From NCBI GenBank assembly GCA_021813645.1, contig JAKAJW010000222.1, forward strand, positions 1 to 5,976: 5,976 bases of DNA, read 5' to 3'. The stretch's first letter is position 1. Each line of letters opens with the position of its first letter. The position numbers and the translations under genes were made by a program. This DNA is from Pseudomonadota bacterium. GTDB taxonomy: Bacteria; Pseudomonadota; Alphaproteobacteria; Rhodobacterales; Rhodobacteraceae. Under the pieces are notes generated by a model. The model saw only the letters and a program-made list of their open reading frames with translations, did no database searches and was not told where the DNA came from. Shown in pieces: positions 1 through 5,526 of the stretch.

Positions 1-147
1 CCCGGCGACCCGATGACCCATACCCGCCGAATGCTCGGCCTCGATGCCGTCGATACCGAGACCGGGCGCACCCGGCTCAAGCTGATCGACGGATCGGCCC
101 ATGTGATCGGCACCCAGAAAGCCTTGCCGCCTCAGGAGACGCACTGA
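1..147 (+). CDS. 3' end of an upstream sHdr-operon gene (partial, C-terminal 48 residues)
   Basis: An open frame runs from the first base of the window to a TGA at 145-147 and encodes 48 residues ending in ALPPQETH. The stop overlaps the ATG of the next gene by one base (TGATG), so this is the preceding gene of the same operon and translation is probably coupled. The visible tail has no cysteine, no Fe-S motif and no recognisable cofactor site. In described type I sHdr clusters the order is C1-B1-A-hyp-C2-B2, so position suggests the conserved hypothetical between shdrA and shdrC2, with the flavoprotein sHdrA as the alternative. That assignment is inference from gene order. The reading frame is clear; the identity is not. 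Confidence 0.7.
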   Translation, partial: PGDPMTHTRRMLGLDAVDTETGRTRLKLIDGSAHVIGTQKALPPQETH

Positions 148-893
148 TGCCCATCCACGAAAAGTCGCTCATCCGCCCCGAGAACCTGAAGGAGCAGGAG
201 CATCTCGTCATCGAGGGGATGGACGTCTCCGGTCACTGGTCGACCTTCATCGAAGGTCGCTCGCTGACCGACTACAACGAGAACATGCAGGAAGAGATCG
301 CTCAGCTGCCCGGCGGCGAAAACATCCACCGCTGCTGGCAGTGCGGCTCCTGCACCAACGCTTGCACCGTCAACGCGGTGAACCCGGATTTCAACCCGCG
401 CTACTGGATTTACCTGATCCGCCTCGGCATGGAACAGGAACTTCTGCGCGACAAGGACATCATCTGGCAGTGCGTCAGCTGCAACAAATGCACCTATGCC
501 TGCCCGCGCGACGTGGTGCCAGAAGGCGTGATGAAGGCGACGGCGCATTGGCTGGAACTGAAAGGCCACACGCCGAAGTCGCCGTCGACCATTTTCGACG
601 AGGGCTTCTCGGGCCAGGTCATCAACCGCGGCAAGATCGAAGACGGTCTGGTTCTGCGGGACTTCTTCAAGGAAACCGGGCAGCCGCTGCGCCAGCCCTG
701 GCTTGAAACGATGGTCTTGGGCCTGATCAAGCGGTTCCCGATCTTCTACCTGATCCGCCTGGGCTGGAGCACGGTGTTCCGTCCGAAGACCAAAGGCTGG
801 GGCCGCGCCCGTGCTGCGATCAACGAATACGTTCATGAAGTGGAAGCCCATCACCGCAAGGTTCTCGGGCTCGATGGGAAGGGAGCCGAATGA
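147..893 (+). CDS. shdrC2: sHdr complex HdrC-like iron-sulfur subunit (probable sHdrC2)
   Basis: This 248-residue protein is a cytoplasmic electron carrier of the heterodisulfide reductase C type. Two classical [4Fe-4S] motifs are visible: C63-x2-C66-x2-C69-x3-C73 and C109-x2-C112-x2-C115-x3-C119-P. An N-terminal extension of about 60 residues precedes them. The C-terminal third contains a hydrophobic stretch (about residues 186-211) that could be an amphipathic contact surface rather than a true membrane helix. The start at 147 overlaps the previous stop, and the end overlaps the HdrB start. The family is certain from the paired ferredoxin motifs and the adjacent CCG-domain partner. Within sHdr clusters this would be C2 rather than C1, because no hdrA follows the C-B pair; that is inference from gene order. 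In the sHdr complex it should relay electrons from the sHdrB non-cubane clusters towards the flavoprotein or an external acceptor. Confidence 0.9.
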   Translation: MPIHEKSLIRPENLKEQEHLVIEGMDVSGHWSTFIEGRSLTDYNENMQEEIAQLPGGENIHRCWQCGSCTNACTVNAVNPDFNPRYWIYLIRLGMEQELLRDKDIIWQCVSCNKCTYACPRDVVPEGVMKATAHWLELKGHTPKSPSTIFDEGFSGQVINRGKIEDGLVLRDFFKETGQPLRQPWLETMVLGLIKRFPIFYLIRLGWSTVFRPKTKGWGRARAAINEYVHEVEAHHRKVLGLDGKGAE

Positions 894-1819
894 TGGGTGA
901 CCAAAACTACAAGAAGGTCGCGTATTACCCGGGCTGCGCGCTGGAAGGCTCGGGCCACGCCTACAACGCGTCCACCAAGGCGGTGGGCAAGGAGCTCGGC
1001 CTCGACCTCGTCGAGATCGAGAACTGGAACTGCTGCGGCGCGATGGAAGTGAAGAACATCGACCCGAAGATCCAAACCTACCTGTCGGCCCGCAACCTTT
1101 CGATCACCGAAGAGATGGGCTTCGACACCGTGATGGCGCCCTGCAACGGCTGCTACCACAACCTGAAGAAGGCCGAATACGACCTGGGCCATGACGAGAA
1201 GTCGGTCGAGATCAACGACCGGCTTTCGAAGAAGGCCGGGCACAAAACCTACGAAGCGGGCAAGGTCGAGACCATCCACGCGCTGGACTGGATCAAGAAG
1301 GCGGTCGGCGAAGAAGAGATCTCTCGCCGGGTGAAGAATTCGCTGAAGGGCCTGAAGGTCGCGAACTACTACGGCTGCATGTACACCCGCCCGCGTCACA
1401 TCTTCCCCGAGAAGGACAAGGGGCCGGGCACAGAATCGACCGCGAAGCCGCATTTCATGGACGATATCCTGGCCGCCGCCGGCGCCCAGAATGTCGACTT
1501 CCCGCTGAAGACGGCCTGCTGCGGCGGCGCGCATTCGCTGTCCGACAGCGATACCTCGACCAAGCTGGTCCTGAACATCCTGACCGCTGCGGAGGCCTGC
1601 GGCGCCGATGTGATCGCCACCGAGTGCCCGACCTGCCACACTGGACTTGAGATGCATCAAATCCGGGCTGAGAAGGTTCTTGGTAGAAAGACCAACGTGA
1701 AGATCCTCTACTTCACGCAGCTACTGGGCATCGCGCTCGGACTGTCGCCGAACAAGGTGGCCATGCAGGAGAATTTCTCCGACGCCAAGCCGCTGCTGAA
1801 GGAAAAGGGCCTCGTATGA
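890..1819 (+). CDS. shdrB2: sHdr complex HdrB-like CCG-domain subunit (probable sHdrB2)
   Basis: This 309-residue protein has two cysteine-rich CCG domains, the signature of HdrB, which binds non-cubane [4Fe-4S] clusters and is the site of disulfide or persulfide chemistry. The N-terminal set is C16, C48-C49, C85 and C88 (C-x31-CC-x35-CxxC), matching the canonical spacing. The C-terminal set is C163, C210-C211, C246 and C249 (C-x46-CC-x34-CxxC), with a longer first gap containing a Pro/Gly/Lys-rich insertion. All ten cysteines are present. Two ATGs stand in tandem at 890 and 893; either gives a coupled start overlapping the shdrC stop, with a purine-rich GGGAAGGGAG just upstream. It directly follows the HdrC partner. 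Methanogen HdrB reduces the CoM-CoB heterodisulfide; in sHdr clusters the family is linked to oxidation of protein-bound sulfane sulfur. Assignment to B2 rests on gene order. Confidence 0.92.
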   Translation: MMGDQNYKKVAYYPGCALEGSGHAYNASTKAVGKELGLDLVEIENWNCCGAMEVKNIDPKIQTYLSARNLSITEEMGFDTVMAPCNGCYHNLKKAEYDLGHDEKSVEINDRLSKKAGHKTYEAGKVETIHALDWIKKAVGEEEISRRVKNSLKGLKVANYYGCMYTRPRHIFPEKDKGPGTESTAKPHFMDDILAAAGAQNVDFPLKTACCGGAHSLSDSDTSTKLVLNILTAAEACGADVIATECPTCHTGLEMHQIRAEKVLGRKTNVKILYFTQLLGIALGLSPNKVAMQENFSDAKPLLKEKGLV

Positions 1820-2289
1820 CCGATCTTCCCCGCCGCTCCATCGAAGAGATCACGGAGCGGACGGACCAGATCATCGGCGCCGATAGTGCGGCGCTCGTAG
1901 CCAGCGCCCCGGCGCTGGCGGACGAGCTTCTGGCTATGGGCGAAGACGTGCTGTTGGCTTGGCTCGTGGCCAAGGGCCAACAGCCGACCGAGGAACTGTC
2001 CGAGGGCTTCCGGTTGTTGGCGCTGCATCGCCAAGGGTCGCGCGGCAATCCGAGCTTCAATGCCTGCCGCGAGACCGCCCGCGAGATCGTCTACCACCGC
2101 AATCTGGTTCTTGCCGAAACGCAACCAGAGGCGCAGGCACGCAACCTGCGGCTTGGCGCCATGGTGGTGCGTCATCTTGCGCTCTTCATTGAGGGCAAGC
2201 TACAGGCCGATGGTCTCGGCGAGTTTTGCTGTTCGTCCCGCCCGATCCGGCAGGGCGAGGCCGATAAATTGAAAACTGAAGCCCAATAA
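1816..2289 (+). CDS. hypothetical protein coupled to the sHdr operon (157 aa)
   Basis: I do not recognise this family. The gene starts with a 4-nt ATGA overlap with the HdrB stop and ends 11 nt before lbpA, so it is translated as part of the sHdr operon. The 157-residue product looks soluble and mostly helical, with no signal peptide or clear membrane segment. It has three cysteines, C84 (in FNACRE) and the adjacent pair C138-C139 (in EFCCSSRP), and histidines at 71, 94 and 120 in predicted helices. No CxxC, ferredoxin, rhodanese or TusA motif is present. Its position between the catalytic subunit and the lipoyl carrier suggests an accessory role, such as assembly, docking or sulfur handling, but that is inference from context only. 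The overlapping start and tight downstream spacing make a real gene likely despite the unknown function. Confidence 0.85.
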   Translation: MTDLPRRSIEEITERTDQIIGADSAALVASAPALADELLAMGEDVLLAWLVAKGQQPTEELSEGFRLLALHRQGSRGNPSFNACRETAREIVYHRNLVLAETQPEAQARNLRLGAMVVRHLALFIEGKLQADGLGEFCCSSRPIRQGEADKLKTEAQ

Positions 2290-2293
2290 GGAG
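2288..2293 (+). promoter_or_regulatory. ribosome binding site of lbpA
   Basis: AAGGAG lies 7 nt upstream of the lbpA ATG and overlaps the TAA stop of the preceding gene. It supports the start at 2301 and independent re-initiation of lbpA after the hypothetical gene. Confidence 0.8.
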
Positions 2294-2300
2294 CCGAAAG

Positions 2301-2732
2301 ATGCCAGTGGTCCGTGGCTGCGACCTTCCCGACGATCTGCTCTACGACGTGGAGAACAACCTTTGGTACCGGCCAGAGGGCGACGGGACCTACACCGTCG
2401 GAATGACGATGATCGCCACCGGCATGGCCGGCCAGCTCGTGGCCTTCACGGCAAAGAAGGCCGGTAAGACGATCGGCGCCGGCAAATCCTGCGCGACGAT
2501 CGAAAGCGGCAAATGGGTGGGTCCGGCGAAGCTTGGCTTCGACGCCGAGATCGTCGCGGTGAACGACGACCTCACCACGGACCCGAAGATGGCCAACTCT
2601 GATCCCTACGGCAAAGGCTGGATGGTCAAGGTGAAGCCCGCCGGCGATATCGGTGCCCTGACGAAGGGCAGCGAGGTGGCCGGGCCCTACGAAGCCAAGA
2701 TGGCCGCAGACAACTTCGCCGGCTGCGCCTGA
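2301..2732 (+). CDS. lbpA: lipoate-binding protein LbpA (GcvH-like, sHdr-associated)
   Basis: This 143-residue protein belongs to the GcvH lipoyl-carrier fold. Residues 30-46 resemble the GcvH region around YTVGMTxxA, and residues 88-107 carry the typical N-D-x-L...P...N-x-x-PYGxGW pattern. The probable lipoylated lysine is K71 in IESGKW, where glycine-cleavage GcvH normally reads close to VESVKA. With no other glycine-cleavage genes nearby and sHdr, DsrE and TusA genes around it, it is best read as the dedicated lipoate-binding protein of the sHdr pathway, in which lipoate is proposed to carry sulfur intermediates on a dithiol arm. It also has cysteines at 7, 64 and 142, the last one residue from the C-terminus. 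The start is fixed by a good ribosome binding site. No lipoate ligase or lipoyl synthase lies in this window; they would be expected elsewhere in the locus. Confidence 0.93.
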   Translation: MPVVRGCDLPDDLLYDVENNLWYRPEGDGTYTVGMTMIATGMAGQLVAFTAKKAGKTIGAGKSCATIESGKWVGPAKLGFDAEIVAVNDDLTTDPKMANSDPYGKGWMVKVKPAGDIGALTKGSEVAGPYEAKMAADNFAGCA

Positions 2733-2743
2733 CCAGCGCAATC

Positions 2744-2821
2744 GCCGGCAGCAGACGGCACGCGACGCAGTGGGGTGAGACGCTGCGCCGCAACCAAGAA
2801 TGTCAGACCGATGCTGCCGGC
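2744..2821 (+). repeat. perfect 10-bp inverted repeat in the lbpA-dsrE gap (candidate RNA stem-loop)
   Basis: GCCGGCAGCA at 2744-2753 is exactly complementary to TGCTGCCGGC at 2812-2821. Between them a smaller pair, CGCAG (2766-2770) and CTGCG (2783-2787), could form an inner hairpin. No T-run follows, so it is not a classical terminator. The right arm ends 9 nt before the dsrE ribosome binding site. Possible roles are mRNA stabilisation, a processing site or modulation of dsrE-tusA translation. This is the only gap of more than 20 nt inside the operon. Confidence 0.5.
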
Positions 2822-2830
2822 ACGACCGGC

Positions 2831-2837
2831 AAGGAGG
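2831..2837 (+). promoter_or_regulatory. ribosome binding site deciding the dsrE start
   Basis: AAGGAGG precedes the ATG at 2842 by 4 nt. The frame is open further upstream to an ATG at 2800, but that start has no comparable site and would add 14 residues (SDRCCRHDRQGG...) unlike the family. The shorter start is therefore preferred. Confidence 0.8.
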
Positions 2838-2841
2838 GGAA

Positions 2842-3336
2842 ATGAGCGACGAAACCAACGCAAAGTCGATGTCCATCATCGTGACCAAGGGGACGCTGGA
2901 CTGGGCCTACCCGCCCTTCATCCTGGCGACCACCGCGGCCGCGATGGGACTGGACGTGACGATGTTCTTCACCTTCTACGGGCTTGCGCTCCTGAAGAAG
3001 GACCTGGACCTGAAGGTCAACCCGCTGGGCAATGCGGCCATGGAAATGCCGATGGGCGGCGGGCACATGGCCATGCCGAACATTCTGGCGGCGCTGCCCG
3101 GGGCGACGGCGCTGACCACCAACATGATGAAGAACATGATCAAGAAGAAGGGCGTGGCCTCGATCGAGGAACTGCGCGACATGGCGCTCGAAGCCGACGT
3201 GAAGATGATCGCCTGCCAAATGACCATGGACCTCTTTGAATACAAGAAAGAGGACATGATCGAGGGCCCGGTGCTCGGCGGTGCGGCCTCCTGGGTGGAC
3301 GTGGCCACCCGCAGCGACATCAACCTCTATATCTGA
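2842..3336 (+). CDS. dsrE3: DsrE3-type sulfurtransferase (DsrE/F-like)
   Basis: This 164-residue cytoplasmic protein of the DsrE/DsrF-like superfamily is expected to bind sulfane sulfur as a cysteine persulfide and exchange it with TusA. The N-terminus shows the family beta-strand SIIVTKGTLDWAYPPF (residues 11-26), followed by a hydrophobic alpha/beta segment and a Met/Gly-rich loop (about 67-79). The presumed active residue C125 lies in IACQMTMD, matching the conserved Cys region of DsrE3 proteins, and it is the only cysteine in the protein. A second segment, GPVLGGAASWVDVA (142-155), is also typical of the family. It lies 16 nt upstream of tusA and downstream of lbpA, the usual neighbourhood in sHdr organisms. 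Assignment to the A, B or C subgroup of DsrE3 needs an alignment; the single cysteine is a clue but not proof. Confidence 0.9.
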   Translation: MSDETNAKSMSIIVTKGTLDWAYPPFILATTAAAMGLDVTMFFTFYGLALLKKDLDLKVNPLGNAAMEMPMGGGHMAMPNILAALPGATALTTNMMKNMIKKKGVASIEELRDMALEADVKMIACQMTMDLFEYKKEDMIEGPVLGGAASWVDVATRSDINLYI

Positions 3337-3352
3337 GACGAAAGGAACGAAC

Positions 3353-3580
3353 ATGGCCGATCAGGTTCTCGACGCGAAAGGGCTGAACTGCCCGCTGCCG
3401 ATCCTGCGCACCAAGAAGGCGCTGAAAGACATGCCGACGGGCGCAACGCTGGAAATCCTCGCGACCGATCCCGGCGCGGTGAAGGATTTCGAAGCGTTCT
3501 GCCGCACCACCGGGAACGAGCTTGTCTCGTCGAACGTGAACGGCGGCGTCTACAGCTTCGTGATCAAGCACACCGCCTGA
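3353..3580 (+). CDS. tusA: TusA sulfur-carrier protein
   Basis: This 75-residue protein has the normal TusA length and the diagnostic motif LNCPLPIL, with persulfide-carrying C13 in CPxP. A second cysteine, C49, lies in the EAFCRTTGNEL helix. The start at 3353 follows an AGGA site 6 nt upstream; the frame is open 72 nt further upstream, but that extension overlaps dsrE and gives non-family sequence, so it is rejected. In sulfur oxidizers TusA is the central cytoplasmic carrier that accepts sulfur from rhodanese or DsrE partners and delivers it to the oxidation machinery. It is the last gene of the operon and is followed by a strong terminator. Confidence 0.97.
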   Translation: MADQVLDAKGLNCPLPILRTKKALKDMPTGATLEILATDPGAVKDFEAFCRTTGNELVSSNVNGGVYSFVIKHTA

Positions 3581-3601
3581 AGAAGCGCAGGGACGTTGTC
3601 C

Positions 3602-3634
3602 AGGGGCCGCGGCAATTTTGCCCGGCCCTTTTTT
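3602..3634 (+). terminator. Rho-independent terminator after tusA
   Basis: A GC-rich hairpin pairs 3604-3609 with 3623-3628 and 3611-3613 with 3620-3622. C3610 is bulged and the loop is AATTTT. Two further weak pairs close the base, and a run of six T follows (3629-3634). It starts 21 nt after the tusA stop and marks the 3' end of the operon. There is no A-run on the left side, so it should act in the + direction only and not on the convergent arsR-family gene. Confidence 0.9.
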
Positions 3635-3662
3635 CATGCCGGTGGGCATGGGCCAAACCGCA

Positions 3663-3677
3663 GCTGCGCCCCGCAGC
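3663..3677 (-). terminator. possible weak terminator hairpin of the ArsR-family gene
   Basis: GCTGCG (3663-3668) and CGCAGC (3672-3677) form a 6-bp stem with a 3-nt loop, immediately beyond the minus-strand stop. Only a short TTT follows some bases later on the minus strand, so termination here would be weak. This is a low-confidence call. Confidence 0.25.
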
Positions 3678-3678
3678 G

Positions 3679-4020
3679 CTAGACACAGAACTCGTCATAG
3701 AGCGTTGAAATAACACGAAGCGTATGGCCGTCGGTCAGCGTGTAGGTGATCGACCGGCCATCGCGGCGGCAATCGACCAAGCCATCGTCGCGCAATCGCG
3801 CAAGCTGCTTCGAAACCGCCGATTGCGGCAATTGCAGGAACTCTTCCAGCTCCCCGACGGTCAGCGGCCCCTCGGCCAACCGACACAGGATGACCAGTCG
3901 CGCCGGATGCGAAAGCGCCTTGAGGAATTCCGTTGTCCGAAGGGCGTTTTCAAGCATATCGGCCGCCCTGTGTTTCTGCAGCAGCACACACCCTTCCATG
4001 TCACGCGCGCCTAGGTCCAT
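3679..4020 (-). CDS. ArsR-family persulfide-type repressor (sHdrR/SqrR/BigR-like)
   Basis: This 113-residue winged-helix protein has the ArsR core ALSHPARLVILCRLAEGPLT (35-54), recognition-helix region PQSAVSKQLARLRDDGLV (65-82) and a beta-wing RRDGRSITYTL (85-95). It has cysteines at 11, 46, 84 and 112. C46 lies in the LCRLAEG helix and C112 in the C-terminal YDEFC, 66 residues apart. This is the spacing of the two sulfane-sulfur-sensing cysteines known in SqrR (41/107), BigR (42/108) and sHdrR (50/116). No ELCVCDL metal-binding motif of arsenic sensors is present. It is convergent with tusA of the sHdr operon, so the likely role is de-repression of that operon when the two cysteines become bridged by polysulfide. 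The start at 4020 has only a weak ribosome binding site, and an in-frame stop lies five codons upstream; M8 and M22 are alternative starts, and M22 would lose C11. Confidence 0.9.
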   Translation of the reverse strand: MDLGARDMEGCVLLQKHRAADMLENALRTTEFLKALSHPARLVILCRLAEGPLTVGELEEFLQLPQSAVSKQLARLRDDGLVDCRRDGRSITYTLTDGHTLRVISTLYDEFCV

Positions 4021-4048
4021 CTCGCAGTCCCCGTGCTAACCCCGGACA

Positions 4049-4076
4049 AATCTATCACTCCTTCACGTATCGACAA
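4049..4076 (-). promoter_or_regulatory. candidate promoter of the ArsR-family gene
   Basis: On the minus strand TTGTCG (4071-4076) and TAGATT (4049-4054) are separated by 16 nt, each matching four of six consensus positions of a sigma70-type promoter. Transcription would start a few bases beyond, giving a leader of roughly 20 nt before the ATG at 4020. The stretch is AT-rich relative to its surroundings, which supports a regulatory role. Confidence 0.35.
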
Positions 4077-4090
4077 TCTGCCAATTTTGT
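4073..4090. promoter_or_regulatory. candidate operator: AT-rich imperfect inverted repeat upstream of the ArsR-family gene
   Basis: ACAAT (4073-4077) faces ATTTTGT (4084-4090) across a 6-nt centre, an imperfect and slightly asymmetric repeat. It overlaps the candidate -35 box and is the most AT-rich part of the gap between the regulator and the exporter. SqrR- and BigR-type regulators bind AT-rich imperfect palindromes, so autoregulation here is plausible. The match is too weak for more than a candidate. Confidence 0.25.
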
Positions 4091-4121
4091 AAGGCGGGCG
4101 TGTGGCCCTCCCCCAACGGCC

Positions 4122-5519
4122 TCAATAGGCTAACCGTGTCAGACTCACCGCGGCCGCCAGCCCGGCAAAGCCGGCGCCGAGGAACAACGAAAGGTTTGCG
4201 CCTGTCATGCCGAATTGCGCCAGCAGCAGCGCCACCAGCGCCGCGCCGATCGACTGGCCGGTCAGCCGGGCGGTTCCGAGCATGCCATTGGCGGCCCCGG
4301 ACCTCTCGCGGGGGGCCGAGCCGATCAGAATGCGGTTGTTGGGCGACTGAAACAGACCGAAGCCCAAACCGCACAGCACCATCCGCCAGGCGATGTCCCA
4401 CGGCGCCGGATGGGCCACCATCACGCCGAGCGCCACCAGGCCCAGGGTGAGCATTACCAGGCCGATGCCGCCCAGGATCGCCGGCGAATAGCTGTCGGCG
4501 AGTTTGCCGGCGATGGGCGCGGCGACCGCGACGGCTAGGGGCCAGGGGCTCATCAACAGGCCCATCTGCTCAGGCGAGAACCCCCCGACGGTCTGCAGCG
4601 AAAACGGGAGCGAGACGAAGGCCAGGATCTGCGCAGCAAAGGCCGCGATCGACGTCGCAATCGAGAGGCTGAACACCGGCCGGCCGATCAAATCCAGCGG
4701 GAGCATCGGCCGCTTCGAGCGCCGCGATCGGCCCACCAGCGCCCAGCCCGCCAGTAAGGTGCCGAAGGCCTGCGGCAGGGTGACCAGCCAGGACAGGTCG
4801 TGGCCGATGGAATCGATGGTGGTAATCAAGAGCCCGATCGTCGCCGCCGAGAGGATTGCGCTGACCCAGTCGAACGGATGGTCTGCCCGGTCGCTTTCCG
4901 GCAGGCTCCGGAAGCCGAGCGCCAGGGTCAAAATCCCCAGCGGGACATTTAGGGCAAAGAGCCAACGCCAGCTTGCGACCGAGAGCACGAGCCCGGCGAT
5001 CGCCGGTCCGGCAGTCGCCGCCGAGGCGACGACCAAGGCGTTGATCCCGATGGCGAAGCCGAATGTCTCGCGCGAGACCGTGTAGCGCAGCACCGCCGCG
5101 TTGACGCTCATCAGCCCGGCCGCGCCGAGCCCTTGGAACACCCGCGCCGTGGTCAAGGTGGCCAGGGAATCCGAAGAGATGCAGCCGACCGAAGCAACCG
5201 TGAACAGCGCGATGCCGATCAGATAGATCCAGCGGTATCCGAACTTTTCCCCAAGCGTCGACAACGGCAGCAGGGCCATGACGATCGCGAGCTGGTAGCC
5301 GTTGACGATCCAGATCGAGGTGGCGGCCGGAGCGTTGAACTCCTGCGCGATTGTCGGCAGGGCGACATTCGCGATGGTGCCGTCGAGCACGGCGAGCGTC
5401 AGGCCCACGATGATCGTCGCCCAGGCGAAATAGCGCCGTGGTGCCGGCAATCCGTCCGCCTCGACCGACCTCGCCCTTCTGCCGTTCGGCGCCGTCTCCT
5501 GCGCCACTGCCCGATCCAT
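4122..5519 (-). CDS. MFS transporter, DHA2 (EmrB/QacA-like) family
   Basis: This 465-residue integral membrane protein is very probably a proton-coupled exporter of the 14-helix DHA2 group. Visible family motifs are LDGTIANVALPTI (45-57, motif D1), GEKFGYRW (90-97, motif A), RVFQGLGAA (126-134, motif B), and GPAIAG (171-176) followed by WRWLFALNVPLG (184-195), the motif C region. About 29 polar, Arg-rich residues precede the first helix. The open frame extends upstream to 5885, but that part is polar, overlaps the divergent permease gene and has no family similarity. The ATG at 5519 has a GAGGA site 7 nt upstream and is preferred. The substrate cannot be deduced. It lies 101 nt upstream of the ArsR-family gene on the same strand, so read-through into the regulator is possible. 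Nothing in its sequence ties it to sulfur metabolism. Confidence 0.9.
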   Translation of the reverse strand: MDRAVAQETAPNGRRARSVEADGLPAPRRYFAWATIIVGLTLAVLDGTIANVALPTIAQEFNAPAATSIWIVNGYQLAIVMALLPLSTLGEKFGYRWIYLIGIALFTVASVGCISSDSLATLTTARVFQGLGAAGLMSVNAAVLRYTVSRETFGFAIGINALVVASAATAGPAIAGLVLSVASWRWLFALNVPLGILTLALGFRSLPESDRADHPFDWVSAILSAATIGLLITTIDSIGHDLSWLVTLPQAFGTLLAGWALVGRSRRSKRPMLPLDLIGRPVFSLSIATSIAAFAAQILAFVSLPFSLQTVGGFSPEQMGLLMSPWPLAVAVAAPIAGKLADSYSPAILGGIGLVMLTLGLVALGVMVAHPAPWDIAWRMVLCGLGFGLFQSPNNRILIGSAPRERSGAANGMLGTARLTGQSIGAALVALLLAQFGMTGANLSLFLGAGFAGLAAAVSLTRLAY

Positions 5520-5526
5520 GCGGCCG

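Noticed and set aside
851..1660. Long minus-strand open frame (269 codons) opposite the HdrB gene, and similar antisense frames opposite shdrC, lbpA and dsrE
   Set aside because: They are typical antisense shadows in GC-rich coding DNA: Arg/Val/Ala-rich, without motifs, and fully covered by well-supported genes.
2301..2732. Glycine cleavage system H protein as the function of the GcvH-like gene
   Set aside because: No gcvT or gcvP nearby, altered lysine motif, and sHdr, DsrE and TusA neighbours point to LbpA.
2800..2841. Upstream start of the DsrE gene adding 14 residues with two cysteines
   Set aside because: No ribosome binding site, and the right arm of the inverted repeat would be coding; AAGGAGG directly precedes the ATG at 2842.
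3281..3352. Upstream start of tusA adding 24 residues
   Set aside because: It overlaps the dsrE 3' end in another frame and gives Trp/Pro-rich sequence unlike TusA, which is 75 residues from the ATG at 3353.
3679..4020. Arsenic- or metal-sensing function for the ArsR-family protein
   Set aside because: The ELCVCDL-type metal site is absent, and the cysteine pair matches the persulfide-sensor spacing instead.
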